64,000 bases of DNA from Rhyzopertha dominica (GCA_025024175.1 QCXZ01000003.1:38402257-38466256); one strand, 5' to 3'. Positions 12,540 through 24,690 are shown, counted from the stretch's first letter. Made by a program: numbers and translations. The notes: a model not told the origin generated them from the letters alone.

Positions 12540-15500
12540 GGGATATCTGTTCAATATGTTCGACTTTTTTGACGGGTTTTGAATTTTAAGAACTTGAAGT
12601 CGTGGTTGGTGACATCGAACTTATATTTGTAAATTTAAGCAAATTTGTATTGACATAAAATCTATTGATATTAGTAGTTTGCAATCGTTTTTACTAATCA
12701 CCTATCACGGTTGGTAGAATTAATTCGAATCTATCCCGGATGCGTGAACAAAGCTTTATCCAACTGCTAGTTCAAGATACGCGAGCTGCATGTTGAAATC
12801 TAATTCTAAATCAGCTCGAACTGCCGTTCTTTGTGAGAATTTACAGGACGTTCCCGTCAGTCCATAGCAACGGCATTCAGGAAAACTAGCTTAAAAATTC
12901 CGCCTCAGTGCTTTTTTTTTGTTCGAAGTTCTTACATATAGCATTTATGCTGATTATGGAATCGTCCAAACGATATTTTTGAAAGTTTTACTCCGTTGAT
13001 CCTAAATTACTTACATCCGTACAACCAAAAAATAAACTGCTTTGATAACGCTCAGTTAATTTGTCGTGACCTAATGGACAAGTATCAATGGCGGGCCCAG
13101 TAATTTTGGTTGGATGGGGGTGAAAAACTACAATTTAGAAAAATAAGGTTTTATATACTCTTCAGTAGATGCTGCGTATATTTTAAGACGCGATAGAAAT
13201 TTGTAAAATGAAATGTTTTTATATTTTTAATTTATAGGTATTGCTTTTTGTTATGCCGTGATACAGTGGGTGAAGATGGAGCATTTGATTTTGTTGCAAT
13301 CAAATTGTATCTTATGAGCTGATTCTTGAGCCACTGCTGTTTATCTGTGATAATTAGTTTGTTTATTTAGTAGAACCAGTGATAGAAGTTCCTTTAAAAC
13401 TACATAAAATAACAAATCTCGAGAGCTTTATTTTCAAACTGGTTGGATTGTCTACTCATTTCTAATTATTATTAATAGATATTTTGTCTATCTTTTGTAT
13501 ATATCTCAACAGGATTAACTATCGTAGCGACCTATTTCCCCAAATTTATCAATTACGTAGTTGCGCATACCTTGCGTCATTTGTTTTTTTAGACACGTGC
13601 AGTATTTTTCTCATTATTACTCGAAATTAATGTTCTCATGCACGTTTTATGGATTCATGTGTGTGTTTGTGTCTATTAGCTTGTCACGGTTAAAGTGCCT
13701 TCGAACAATACAAGTATACGAAAGGATTCTTGCCGGAGTTTCTGAGCAACCTGTAATTGGATTTAAATACCTCGTTAAGTATGTCCTGCAGCATAAGCGC
13801 GTACGCAGCGGTGCTATATTTACTGCTGTTTAACATTATGAAAAGGAACTTTTGCGCCATGAAATTTCCGTCTATTATTAGTTTGCAAAAATCGCAGATA
13901 ACACCATATTGGTCGCATATCTCCATTAGCACGGTTAAAAAGTAATATTTCGTTATGTTAAATTATACACTATACATTATCATCGCATCAGGGGCATTAT
14001 GTAGTTGTGGGTGGTTTTTTTGGGGTCATTTGCTGTAGTCAAGAAAATTGTTTCATTTTAATCGTTTCACCGTTCGTTCGTTGTGACACTGGTGGCTTCC
14101 ATACTTTCGCCAGATTATATAAACTAGAAGCTCGCACAAATACGTTCTTTTGTTAAACACGATCTTATGTTATTTCTCTCAGCCATCATCCGCTATTACA
14201 AACTTTTCTGAATGCTGCGTAATCTTGGCCTCTATCACAAGATATCATGTAAGTACACATCACATTTCTTTCAAGAATTTGGGCGATGCGATCTATTTAG
14301 GTATCGCATAATATAAGCAGACATGCCTTGTTCTTGTTTTCTTAATGTCGCTGTTACCATAAATCTCCAGGATCTTCAGTAGATGTTTTGGTCCCCATCA
14401 TTCGTTCACGTCGTCTGAGATGCCATTTGCTCTATTTGCCAAACTGTTTATGATAGTTTTTCTTTTTGTGCGGTATATGTTGCTTTCCTATACACGCGAT
14501 AATTCATGAATTATTGTTCCTAACATAACGCAAACACGAGCACAAATACATGAGAAAAACTAAATTATTTTATTTTACTACCTAGTGCTCTAAAACGTTT
14601 ATTCAGTTGGTAAAACGGTACTAACTTCTTTACTGCTAACATCACCTTGTTGTCACCGTAAACGCGGATTCCGCGGATGTATATTCTATATCTACAGAAT
14701 AGGAGTGAAATAATTTTAAATCATACATTGTGAATGATAATCAGTGAAACAACTTGTGTGGACGGAGCATTGTCTTATTAGTGGCAAAACACACGACGTT
14801 TTCGTATTAAATTCGTCTAATATTCATTTGCCATGTTGTGCCTACGCGGTAAATAGTCCACGATGGTAGCCATGATCCTGCCCACTGATGGATCGACACT
14901 AAATTTTTTAGGGTTTTCTATTGATTATTGTTCATTATAAAAAAAATCGCCTGGATTCATCAAGATCTCTATTAAAGTTACCCGCCAAACCTAAATATGA
15001 GTAGTTTGTTTTGCACCCAAGAGGTATTTACACACGTGATATTCTGAATATTTGTAACTTGATATTTTATCACAATAACACGCTACGAGTACATAATTAT
15101 AAATTGTTAAAAGCGCGATAGAATGCTTTATTTCGGAGATGACAAACTATGTAGTATATTTTGAGTTGTTTTAATGATTTTCTTGAAAACTTAACGATGT
15201 GATTCAAAATAAAAAATAAACGTGTACTTACCCGATTAACTAAGCGTAGGCCAAGTTCGTTAGAGATTGAACGATTTTTACTTTTAATACTAAGTTAGCG
15301 GTCTATCTAACCTTAATGATATTTGCGGCTAACGTGTTTGGAATCGCATTTTTGTTCGGCCATTTCCAGTAGAAATTTTGCCTGTCTCTACTGTGAACTA
15401 AGCTGTGTTGGAACTCCCGTATTTGGTGCCTGTTTACAGGACTCTTTCACTAGCTCAAGCATCTTGTAACCAGTTCTTGATTACATGGCATGAAGGCTTG

Positions 15501-16169
15501 GAGTCTACTATACTATACATTTTTAGAGATGTACCATACCACAGCTCTTGATGCATATAGCTGGTGTTAATTGGCACACATAATATAAAACAATGTTTTC
15601 GGATGCCAATAGATTTTCATTGATCATACAACACCACCTGAATTAGGGACATTAATAATGAATTATCCTTGTACGTCGTAGGTTAACCGTTTCGTACGTT
15701 TTCCACGCTAAAGCATGACCATGTTTTTTTAATAATCCACGTAGCTGAACTAACCAGCTCGGAGGAAAGGGTTCTAAGAATTAAAATAAGTTACAAATAG
15801 GGGGAAAACTTTTGCGCTTTTCAGCAAGCGAATGACGTAGAAATCCCATTCTTCAACCATTTAATAATTTCCATATCGCAAATCGGTAACGAACAGCCCA
15901 AAGTTACCTACTTGTTTTAAAACATTGTTTGCAAATTTATGTTAATACATGTTACAGCTATTAAAACCACGTGTATTTGAAGCAAGATGCTTCATGAGTC
16001 CTATTATGAAATGCTGTGAAGACCACGAAATGATGCACATAAATTATAAATACTTCTTGCCTTCTCCATTCATTATTAGTATTACTGAAGGGTATATGAA
16101 TATGTTGATATATAATACGAATGAAGTATTATTTTGTTAACCTATCTTAACCTTTCCTTTTGCTTTCAG
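12540..16169. other. Probable Pdp1 5' flank or intron, no exon identified
   Basis: AT-rich DNA ending in the acceptor of the first recognised Pdp1 exon. It contains CACGTG E-boxes at 13,594, 15,033 and 15,968 and an ATTACGTAGT site at about 13,552, which is close to the PAR-bZIP recognition sequence. The phrase near 13,085-13,125 (ggcgggcccag...ttttgg) looks like an old transposon scrap. A short segment at about 15,420-15,480 recurs at about 22,280-22,335. Confidence 0.4.
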
Positions 16170-16351
16170 GCAATAGTAAACCTTCTCACCCCCATGGACA
16201 TGGCCACTCAGCAATCAAAGACTTAGCTGGTAGTATATTGGGCAACAATGATGAGAAAAAAGACGACAGTGAGTTATGGAATGCTGTAGAAGCACAAACT
16301 GCCTTCCTTGGTCCTAACCTGTGGGACAAAACTTACGAATCTGATCTTAAG
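16170..16351 (+). CDS. Pdp1: Pdp1 exon with first half of the activation motif
   Basis: The acceptor is a pyrimidine tract ending ttgctttcag at 16,169 and the donor is AAG|gtaagc at 16,352. The exon starts two bases into a codon (one base must come from the previous exon) and ends in phase 0. It encodes a His-rich start (HPHGHGH), then [11 protein letters not shown], an acidic stretch, and [17 protein letters not shown], the conserved start of the PAR-family activation region. The window shows an open ATG-less frame upstream of the acceptor, so the true start lies in an exon further upstream. Confidence 0.9.
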
Positions 16352-19300
16352 GTAAGCAGATACAAAGCTTGTATAAAACTAACATCTGATCAATTGAGCT
16401 CCCTTTTACGCTGTTTTTTGCTATATTTAGTAAGATTTATCTATATCACTGTGCTCACATTTTCAATGCATTCATTGACAAGTTGCCTAACAGAGTTTAT
16501 AACTGTACTTTTACGGCGTATTACGCCGAAACAGCAATTAACTTTTTTTACCGGAATGATTAAAAAAAAAACCTTTGGTGGCTGTATTTTGGGATTAATC
16601 CGTATGTTGGACGTAGAAATGTCAAAATTAAATACCTGGTAGATGAGCTAGTTAACTTGCGCTAAAATGAATATGACAGAGATAACTGATTCAAAGTAGT
16701 ATGTTATTTCTCTGGGCCTCTTTTTCACTGGACTTTTTCAATGGGTTGAAACCACTGATCTCTAAATATCTGGATGTCGCTTACCATACCAAAATGCATG
16801 TAAATTATTTGTGATAGATTTAAGCCACTTTAGCGCTTGTACTAAAATTTTGACAAAGGTTCACTTCTGCGGTAAATTAACGTTAATGATTGACGGTTAA
16901 AATCGTGAACTCATCATCTGTCTGCAGATTTCGAAAAGATGATCGTTGTAGTGTTTGGGTAAGAAACATGTACCGTACAAACTGAAAGTTACGTTTACTT
17001 ATAACCATATTATATAGTTAAGGATCTAACCTAAAATTTGAACGCGCCGTTAAATTGATAGATTACGAGTACCAGCGGCATGGTGGCTACTCATCACAGT
17101 TTTGAATGACTTATGCGACATCCAGTTATTTAGAGATTAGTGGTTGAAACGCTCGGTGGATGTAGGTCTCTATACTTGCCGTCAGTACTTCCTTCATTGC
17201 AGTTCGCAAGCCACCGCTAGATGACACTATTACCGATTTTCACAAGATAATTGGGCAATTGGCAATGTAGTTCTTTGTACTTACAGACCCCACCAATCTA
17301 CATCGTAGTTCATAAAGCCATCGTTAGATGACTGATTTTCACAAAATGAGCCCCAAAGACATCTCTTCTTAAAAAAAAACAGCTGGGTAGTTGACGCTGT
17401 AATTAATTTGTCTTTTAATTTTCAGTATGTCGATTTGGATGAGTTCCTCTCGGAGAATGGCGTTTCGATGGATGGTTTGGGTTCGCATGGACCCTTGGGG
17501 CCCTTGGGCAGTTCGCACGGTGTCCCCAAACGAGAAAGGTCCCCCAGCCCCAGTGACTGCATGAGTCCGGACACCATGAACCCCCCCTCACCAGCAGACT
17601 CGAGTGTGTATCTACTCGTTAGCTGTAGTTTCAATATTTCTGCATTTATGAACTTTTGTTAGCCCAAATGTTGAATTTATATAAAGACCAATTGAACTTG
17701 CCAAATTGCATTTTAGTACATTCCTTTACATTGCAACCAATAAGTATACATTAGCATTTATTTAGAATCTTGATCAGTTTAAAATTGGCAGCTTCTCACA
17801 CACCCAAGATTTGGCAAGTTGATTGGGTGTAGTGTAGAAATCAGTAAAATTTTACATTTGTGTAAACATCATACTAATGTCTAAAATGCAGTTTTTTCTG
17901 AAGCACTATCAATGGCTTCGAGTTGTCGTGACTTCGACCCACGGACAAGGGCATTTTCAGATGAGGAGCTCAAGCCGCAGCCCATAATCAAAAAGTCTCG
18001 CAAACAGTTTGTACCCGATGACCTGAAGGATGACAAATACTGGGCGAGAAGGAGGAAGAACAACCTGGCCGCGAAAAGGTCGAGGGACGCACGCAGAATG
18101 AAGGAGAACCAAATCGCTCTCAGGGCTGGATTCCTAGAGAAAGAAGTAAGGGTTATATATTAGAATTTCTCCTCATAGCTATGTATTTAAATTACTTTAT
18201 TTAGACCCTATGTAGAGAGCTTCCAGAATAATTGAATGTATATAGATTTAAAATGAAATTTATATTATACACTACGAAATCTTCATCTGATTTGATTATA
18301 GAGGGTCAGGTTTTCTTTTATCTTTAGCATGGGGATGTTAGAAATTAGCGGAGATAGAAGGAAAGTTAAACAAGAGAATATTTGCAGTTTCGTAAGCCTA
18401 CTTAACTCCATCTTTTGGATTTTTTATAATTTTTATGGATTTTAGATAATTTGAAAAACTAAATATTGGCGATATCCTCTTATTCCTCCAATGTTGCTAT
18501 ATTTAATTTTACACAAATAGTGTAAATACAAAAGATGTAGACAGTGGAATAACACTGAGGGAAAGATTTGCACTTCTACAAGCATTATTTAAAGCACCTT
18601 TTGGATTTTTAACAAAAGTTCATGGCTCACTAAATATTTTGAAAATCACTAATTTATTTCTCTAATGTAGCTATTTTTAATTTTACATAAAAGGTGTAAA
18701 TACAGTCCCAAATCAAATATCATTCAATTTTACAAGTAAGCTCTCATTTTTGAGATACATGACATAAGCTTCCACTTTTTTAAATACAAACCATACAAAC
18801 TATGTAAAAATATATGAGATATGTTCATTTTTCTGTTCAATTCNGATTTTGATCTAGTTAGTCATGAAAAAATGAAATATGTTGGTCTTAAATTTTGCAA
18901 AACAAGTAATTTCAAAAACCCTTGATGAACTGATTTAATTTTATTTCTGAAATAAAGTATTATTGAGTATTTGTACATGTTAAATAACTACAACATGGCA
19001 CCCAATAATTAGTTACAAATAAAGTTTAGAAGGACCACCATTATTATCAGTGCATGTATTGCATTTCAAGACAAAGTGAAGCTTTTCTAACACCTAGCAA
19101 TTCCCATGAATGCTTCTACAAACGCTTCTCTTTTCTTTCATAACTTTGGGAGTAAAGCTTATTCTAATTGTTCCCATATAAAAAACCTAAAACCAAAAGA
19201 TCGGGAGATCGAAGAGGCCATGGACCTGATCCATTTCTTCCAATCTAGAAGTGGGGTGCTCCATCTTGCTGAAACCATTAGAGCATTGTGTGAGTCTGTT

Positions 19301-22300
19301 CTGAATTCGTTCTGGAGAAAAATAAGATAAAATGTACATCACATAAAGACCCATCAAAAATATGCGGACCAAGAAATGTTGACCCTATAATGCCTTACCA
19401 TTAAACAACATTAAACATGAATCTCAATCGGGGTTGCCGCTGTGCAGCATGCTGATAATTTTCATGTATCCATAAATGTTCGTTGACTATTGACTAACCG
19501 CAGTGTGTGAATCTTGTCCTATCACTCCAAAGAACTTTTAGTGAAAATTGTGTATCGGCTCTGCACACATTCTTAAACCATTTGCAGAATAAAATAGGTT
19601 CATCTTTAACACTCTTACAACAGTAAGTTAACGACCTACGTTAAAATCAGAAAAATGACAAAATTCTTGCGTTATTTTTGAATAATCATATTCAATTGTT
19701 GATTGTTTGCAGCTAAAGCCAACTATGGTTCATATTTAATAATAAGCAGGTTTATGTCATACCTTGAAGATGACAGCTTTCTTGCAAAATTGAATGACAT
19801 TATCTGATTAGGAACATCATTTTCTACAACTTCTGTATTTCCACTTTTTATTTAAACTGAAAATGACCGAAGAGGGATAAAAAATATCGCCATTATTTGG
19901 GATTTCTATCCCCATATTACACAAAGAAAAATTCACCATGTATACTGTTCTCAATTTTAAACCACATTGAACTTTAAACAGCTTCTTTAAGGGTCTTCCA
20001 GTAGAAATGCAGATTCGGAATCTGCCCCCGATTATTTAAATACACTGCAACCAGATATTCACCCTCTTTACCTGCATTTGAACTCCTAATTCCAACTTGA
20101 TGTACCATAAATGGGCATAAATGAATCATCGTAAATCATTGTTTGCTTTAGGTAGGGGTTGTTTTAAATATAAATAAATACAAGATCGTTGTCTTTACCA
20201 GACCGTGTCTTTGCCATTAGTGTTTGGTGTGGTTTTGATTTCTGTTTTTCCATGTTACAAAATCTGTCTTTTTCAAGACAAATTGGTTCTTCTCATAAAA
20301 AACGGAAAAATACAATTGAAAAAGAAACAAGGCATATATCTTTCAAATACAGGGACAAATGCTAATTTACAATATAAACAAAGGATTTTTTGTTTTCTAT
20401 ACAAGAGGAATACACATAGAAGTTATTGATAAGGATGAAGAATTTTGTCAACAAATGGTAGAANAACTTCAAAGTTTTATTTTGTCCCATTGCTTCTGGA
20501 GCTGATCGGTTCTCGAAGAGCGAGATATTTACCTTTGAGAGATTTTTATTTAAAATAAATTGTTTACAAATTTACGTGTGTTTTTTTACTATAACTACTA
20601 CTAATTTTTTTATACTATAAAGTAAGGTGTAATCACAGAACTGACTTTTTATTCCACAGCGAAGCTAGAATGGAAATTTATTGAGTCGCTCGTTACCATA
20701 CCAGTACGAAAGTTGCTATTTATTTTTTAATGGTACAAAACATAAATCCAAATTGTATTTGTGAAATTGATCTTGTTGTGTTTCAAAATAAATTAAATTA
20801 ATAATTAATAAATAAATTATAATACAAATCAAATCTGATTTGAGGTAACAGCAACAGTATTGCTCATTCTTAAAATATAAAGAGCAATTCTCTGACAAAA
20901 CAATACAATGTTTGGAGTGTTTAGACTTTTGTCACAACAATCATTAAAAGATTATCACCTTAATAAAATTGGGTCGACTCATCACCCTCAGCCCTGTACA
21001 TCTGTGAGATTTGGGCTTGTCCCACAGTTGTATTCCGTCAGCACCCCTAGTGGTGAAATTAGTTCACTAAATGGTAAAAATGTGGAATGTTTACATGCCA
21101 ATATTAAAAGATACATAATTTTTGCATATATAAGTTATCGGCATCACAATACATGCTTGTATTTATTTTCGCGGCTACAACTACATTATAAATGAAGATA
21201 TAAAGCCATTTGCTTTAATATCAATATTTAAACAATTAAAAATTTTTTTCATGTACTAGAGTCTGCTGGCTATAGAATAGTGTTTTTGATCTTAGGAAAA
21301 AATATAAAACAAATCACACCAAATTTGAATGTAAAAAAAGAAAAAGGGAGCAGAAAAAAATGGATTCTTGTTATCTTCCAATTTTTTTTAATAACAACGT
21401 AGAGTCAGCTATCTAGGGTTTAAAAAAACGCATAATTTGATGTTTAACACATTATATAAAAGTTTAAATTTGATAAAAAAAAGAAAAAAAATAATTTTGG
21501 TCGACTAGAGGGCCCTTAACTTTCTGGTACTAACCTGACTCCATGCATTACTTATTGTTTTCCACAGTCTGCCTTTCTTTCAAGAAAAGGTAAAAAAAAT
21601 AAACTTTTTCCTGTGAAATATTTATTTACTGAACTGTGAATTCATTGTGAAAAAAGTTCAGAACTTTACTCACCAGCCACCCATTTGCCATGACATTACT
21701 TTGTTATCTTTAACAAGGTGTATTCCAGGAAGGTACTCTTCTAATTTTGGAAATACATAGATGATAGTAACTAGAGGCCAGCTGTGCAACATATGTGAGT
21801 TGTTGAGAAATTTCAAATCCAGCATTCTGAATGGCAGTTATTGAAATACAGTTGCTGTAGGTTGGAGCTTTGTCTTGGTGGAAAAGAACACCTAATTTCA
21901 ATTTTTCTCTTTTCCTTGATCACTTCATTTACTTTTGGTCTTAAGGTGGCATCATGTTTATCTGTGTGTTAGGTATAGATGTTGACAGAATGACACGAAA
22001 TTCCATGCTTTAATTTAATCCCTGCAAGAAATTTTTACCTAAATTGATCAGGATCTCTGTTTGTCTTTACAGCAACCTGGTGGACATGTCTGTGATTTGC
22101 TTTTAATATTCTTGAACACAACGTGCAGTAATTTATTTTGAAATCTAGCTCCTCGTTTAAAATGTTTCGATGCTTACAGCAGATATCCAACATATCTGTT
22201 ATAAACTAATAATTCTTTTGTTATTCAACACCATGTCATGGACTAAATTAATATTTTCTTTTGTGAGCACAATTTTTGGGCTCCTATATCTGGTGCATGT

Positions 22301-23550
22301 TTACAGGACTCTCACACTAGCTAAAGATCTTGTGACCCAATACTTTTACTACATCTTTATAAATTTCTTCCATTAATAAGACATTTTTCTAGAGGTTGTT
22401 TATTTTCATAAAATCATTTTAGTCGAAAAAACACTTAACATATATTAAAAAAATAAACAATAAGGGTCAGATAAACTATCCTTCTCAATATGTTTGCTCA
22501 GTACTCTGTTGTATTCTAAAAAAGTAATTTATATATGTTTTATATTTTAATAACTAAAACTTTTATTTGTTATTTTCATAAAAAGTGTCATTTTTACCCA
22601 TTTAGACAAAGCTAACATTAGTTATTATTACAGATGATGTGTAAAATATAATTTTCTTTTACTGTACTTATATAACATAAATTGTTAAAACACGATCTTC
22701 AAAGAGAAAAGCAATTTTTTTACTTAATTGAAGTAATTAGTTTAGTTTAATGAAATGGTTTGTAATCCCATTCTCTATACACCGTTTTTTAAGTAAATTT
22801 TTAAAAACAACCCTTGATTTACAGAAGAAAGGCCATGTCTGGGTTCTGGAATGCTATAATATTATAATATTCTTCTGTAGAATTAATAAAATAATGATTT
22901 AAAAGTTTATGATATGTAGAGTTAATCTGTTTAGAGATTATACTTTTCTACCTTTTTTGCTTAATAGCATCTTATTAAGTCTGTTGTAGGTATTGTATAT
23001 CAGTTTGTAATAATTGTGTTAGGTAATCCAGTAAAAATTTAGTTTATTGAATATGATTAGGAGTAAGAAAAATTTTCAGTGGTCATCTGTTCTGAAATAA
23101 TTTGCAGTGAAAACAGTATGAAAATATAGTGCTAAAAGTAAAAATTAATGTTCTACATACCTAAACATCAAGTTTTTACATATTAGAATGCCTATGTAAT
23201 GAAAGTTATAAAATTAATTTCTCAGATATTTTGATCTGTATAGCCACAGATGTTGTTCGTTTTACCTTTGCATATATAACTGTTTCATTTTCTTTTCTTG
23301 TGTTTTTATAATTCCATTTGTCCTATATAATACAGTATAGATTTCTTCCCAAATATTAATCATTCAGCTGTGCAATAGATAACTTTTTTGTTGCAAACGG
23401 AAAAGTAGTTTTTTCTATGTTCTCTAGCCCTAAATTATTACTGAATGTATGTTTTCTTTTCAGAATTTAGGCCTTCGGCAAGAGTTAGAACGACTGAAAA
23501 CAGAAAACTTAATCTTACAAAACAAACTGGCCAAGTACGAGGACCCCTAA
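16170..23550 (+). CDS. Pdp1: Pdp1, PAR-domain bZIP transcription factor (3' four coding exons)
   Basis: Joined exons 16,170-16,351, 17,426-17,603, 17,892-18,145 and 23,464-23,550 encode about 232 residues up to a TAA stop. In order they show an acidic/proline-rich activation segment conserved with vertebrate HLF/TEF/DBP (LGPNLWDKT, then [12 protein letters not shown]), a Ser/Pro linker ([12 protein letters not shown]), the PAR domain ([17 protein letters not shown]), the basic region ([17 protein letters not shown]) and a leucine zipper with Leu at four heptad positions split between the last two exons. In Drosophila, Pdp1 is a nuclear dimeric DNA-binding protein in the clock feedback loop with vrille and Clock, and it also acts in muscle and growth control; the same is inferred here. 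Upstream exons with the start codon were not identified. No frameshift is seen in the exons. Confidence 0.93.
16751..17144. repeat. Inverted repeat pair, 33-bp arms about 330 bp apart
   Basis: The left arm at 16,751-16,783 and the reverse complement of 17,112-17,144 agree at 30 of 33 positions (core tctctaaata and tggatgtcgc). The spacing and arm length would fit a small non-autonomous DNA transposon or foldback remnant. Clear target duplications were not found. Confidence 0.55.
17208..17350. repeat. Dispersed repeat, related to 28,420-28,530 in reverse
   Basis: It contains two diverged copies of the phrase 'aagccaccgctagatgac..attttcacaa' (near 17,209 and 17,314). Its reverse complement aligns well by eye with 28,420-28,530 (cattttgtgaaaatcggtaa, ctagcggtggcttt, actacgacgtag). 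It is a scattered short repeat of unknown class. Confidence 0.6.
17426..17603 (+). CDS. Pdp1: Pdp1 exon with [12 protein letters not shown] and Ser/Pro linker
   Basis: The acceptor is tttaattttcag at 17,425. The exon begins in phase 0 with [12 protein letters not shown], the second half of the conserved activation motif, followed by a Gly/Leu/Pro-rich loop (GPLGPLGSS) and a Ser-Pro linker. Three overlapping donors lie at 17,604, 17,606 and 17,608 (gtgtgta). Only the first gives the one-base overhang needed to join the next exon in frame, so it is preferred. Use of the others would shift the frame. Confidence 0.88.
17892..18145 (+). CDS. Pdp1: Pdp1 exon with PAR domain and bZIP basic region
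   Basis: The acceptor is aaaatgcag at 17,891 and the donor is GAA|gtaagg at 18,146. The exon takes one base from the previous exon. It encodes [10 protein letters not shown], the PAR domain ([19 protein letters not shown], then [19 protein letters not shown]), and the DNA-contacting basic region with the NxxAAxRSR signature at about 18,058-18,090. It ends with the first zipper leucine (GFLEKE). It is the most diagnostic exon of the gene. The in-frame ATG at 17,912 is internal. Confidence 0.95.
18411..18703. repeat. Two degenerate direct copies, period about 186 bp
   Basis: 18,411-18,530 and 18,598-18,703 share 'cttttggattttt' at the start, a 'cta(a)atatt' middle and 'atttaattttacacaaatagtgtaaatac'-like ends (written here as a pattern, about 70% alike by eye). 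It is an intronic local duplication and no coding function is seen. Confidence 0.5.
19100..19620 (-). pseudogene. Decayed mariner-like (DDE_3 type) transposase in Pdp1 intron
   Basis: Read on the - strand from 19,600 downward, broken frames give [20 protein letters not shown], then [10 protein letters not shown] (first catalytic Asp region; family pattern WSDE-x-x-F), [12 protein letters not shown], later FQQDGAPHF near 19,260 (second Asp) and [11 protein letters not shown] with [12 protein letters not shown] near 19,170 (family pattern PPRSPDLTPLDFFLWG). Stops and frameshifts are present, so it is inactive. It belongs to the same broad family as the copy at 9,679 but lies on the opposite strand. 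The N-terminal third was not traced. Confidence 0.7.
21700..22150 (-). pseudogene. Decayed mariner (mos1-like) transposase fragment in Pdp1 intron
   Basis: On the - strand the frame at 21,901-21,710 reads [18 protein letters not shown]-like ([10 protein letters not shown]) and [13 protein letters not shown], matching in order the mariner blocks around the second catalytic Asp (HxDNAPAH), CGFE, and the SPDLAPSDYHLF-P block that carries the third Asp. Upstream (to about 22,150) broken frames give [12 protein letters not shown]. Only the C-terminal half is recognisable and it is frameshifted. It differs from the family at 9,679 and 19,100. Confidence 0.65.
23464..23550 (+). CDS. Pdp1: Pdp1 last coding exon, end of leucine zipper
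   Basis: The acceptor is ttttcttttcag at 23,463. It encodes 28 residues ([16 protein letters not shown], then [12 protein letters not shown]) and the TAA stop at 23,548-23,550. With GFLEKE from the previous exon, leucines fall at heptad positions 0, 7, 14 and 21. This completes the dimerisation helix and leaves almost no tail after it, as in PAR-bZIP relatives. Confidence 0.93.
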   Translation, partial: NLGLRQELERLKTENLILQNKLAKYEDP

Positions 23551-24690
23551 CCGCATCTAGGAGCGACACCTCCACATCTCACTATTGCCCATCACATGAA
23601 CTCGAAACACAAAACGGCAAGAACAGTTCAGTGTGTTCCTTCGGAAAGCCAGCCAAACATTTGTATATAAAACATACACATAAACGTAGTCATCATGTAG
23701 TATTAAGTATGTAACTTGTAGTAGTTAATTGTAAGAAGAATTTGAAAAAAATGAAAGTGGCTGATCGAGGTACCTCGGATTTGAAATCCAAACGTGTGCA
23801 ACATGAAAGAGTCGGCCAGGAAGCTTTATTTAGTGTTCGAAAAACTGCCTCAGAGGCAGCTGATCTTTGTTATAATGTAGACAATTGTTGTTTGTTTTTA
23901 TGTTTATATAGTCTATTTTTTTGGTTGAAGTTAATATAGCGAGTACTTTAAATTTACCTAGAAACCGTTAGTCAAGAGTAGTTGTGCTCACAGTGTTACA
24001 GGGTTAGATTTTTGTTTTGTGATCAAGTCGTAGTCTGCTTTTAATGTGAATTTTTTACAATCGAAATTCNTAGGTGCATAAATGCAGGCTGTATACACGT
24101 TACCATGAATATGTATATAATTAGCACAGCATACAGAGAGGTTTACATCTTCAATTTCTGTTATCATTCAACTGAGATCACTCAGTTTGGTTCCTGGAAA
24201 TTTAAATGATGTTATTACTGTTTAGTGCAACATGATGGCAGAAAGCAGAACAGTTACATCTGTATGCTGCCGTTTCAAGTGCATTGTATATCTTGTCATA
24301 ACTGCCAGTAGCGGCATGCCTTACATGTGAGATTTACAAATTTTATAATGATATCTGTTGCAGTTGTTGAGCTATTGTATCGAGAACATTATTTTTCAAT
24401 AAGAGAGATATTTCGACGTATTTATATATACAGTTGTTACTGTTACTGTGCAACACACAGTTTTATTGACTCATGAATATATACAATGCGTTACTTACTG
24501 ATATGTAGTTGGAATATAGATTTATTTGAAGTTTTTGTTCTTTCTCCGCAAATCTGGAATTTATTTTGTAGAAATTATAATTTAATTGTTCCTGATAGTT
24601 ATAAAGANGCGACGAACATAATTAAAACTGTAATTGCTGTTGTGAGCATTAAATTTCAAAAATAAATGGACGTATTGCTTTATTACTGGG
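23551..24690 (+). other. Pdp1: Pdp1 3' untranslated region
   Basis: Follows the Pdp1 stop without further coding potential. An AATAAA signal at 24,661-24,666 is the best candidate end, which would give a 3' UTR of about 1.1 kb. The exact cleavage site is inferred. Confidence 0.6.
24661..24666 (+). terminator. Candidate poly(A) signal of Pdp1
   Basis: AATAAA followed within about 40 bases by a T-rich stretch (gtcttttttgtt near 24,706), the usual arrangement around a cleavage site. Other AATAAA-like words exist in the AT-rich UTR, so this choice is tentative. Confidence 0.45.

Larger units (their letters stand above)
16352..17425 (+). other. Pdp1 intron, with two small repeats
   Basis: Intron with gt...ag borders (gtaagc at 16,352, ttttcag ending 17,425). 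It contains a 33-bp inverted repeat (16,751-16,783 and 17,112-17,144) and a dispersed repeat at 17,208-17,350. Confidence 0.85.
18146..23463 (+). other. Large Pdp1 intron (5.3 kb) splitting the leucine zipper
   Basis: Bordered by gtaagg and cttttcag. It contains a two-unit degenerate repeat (18,411-18,703) and two dead transposases on the opposite strand (19,100-19,620 and 21,700-22,150). The remaining sequence is AT-rich with isolated Ns and no exon seen. Confidence 0.85.

Noticed and set aside
13561..13945. Overlapping frames on both strands
   Set aside because: No motif, opposite-strand overlap and AT-rich context suggest chance.
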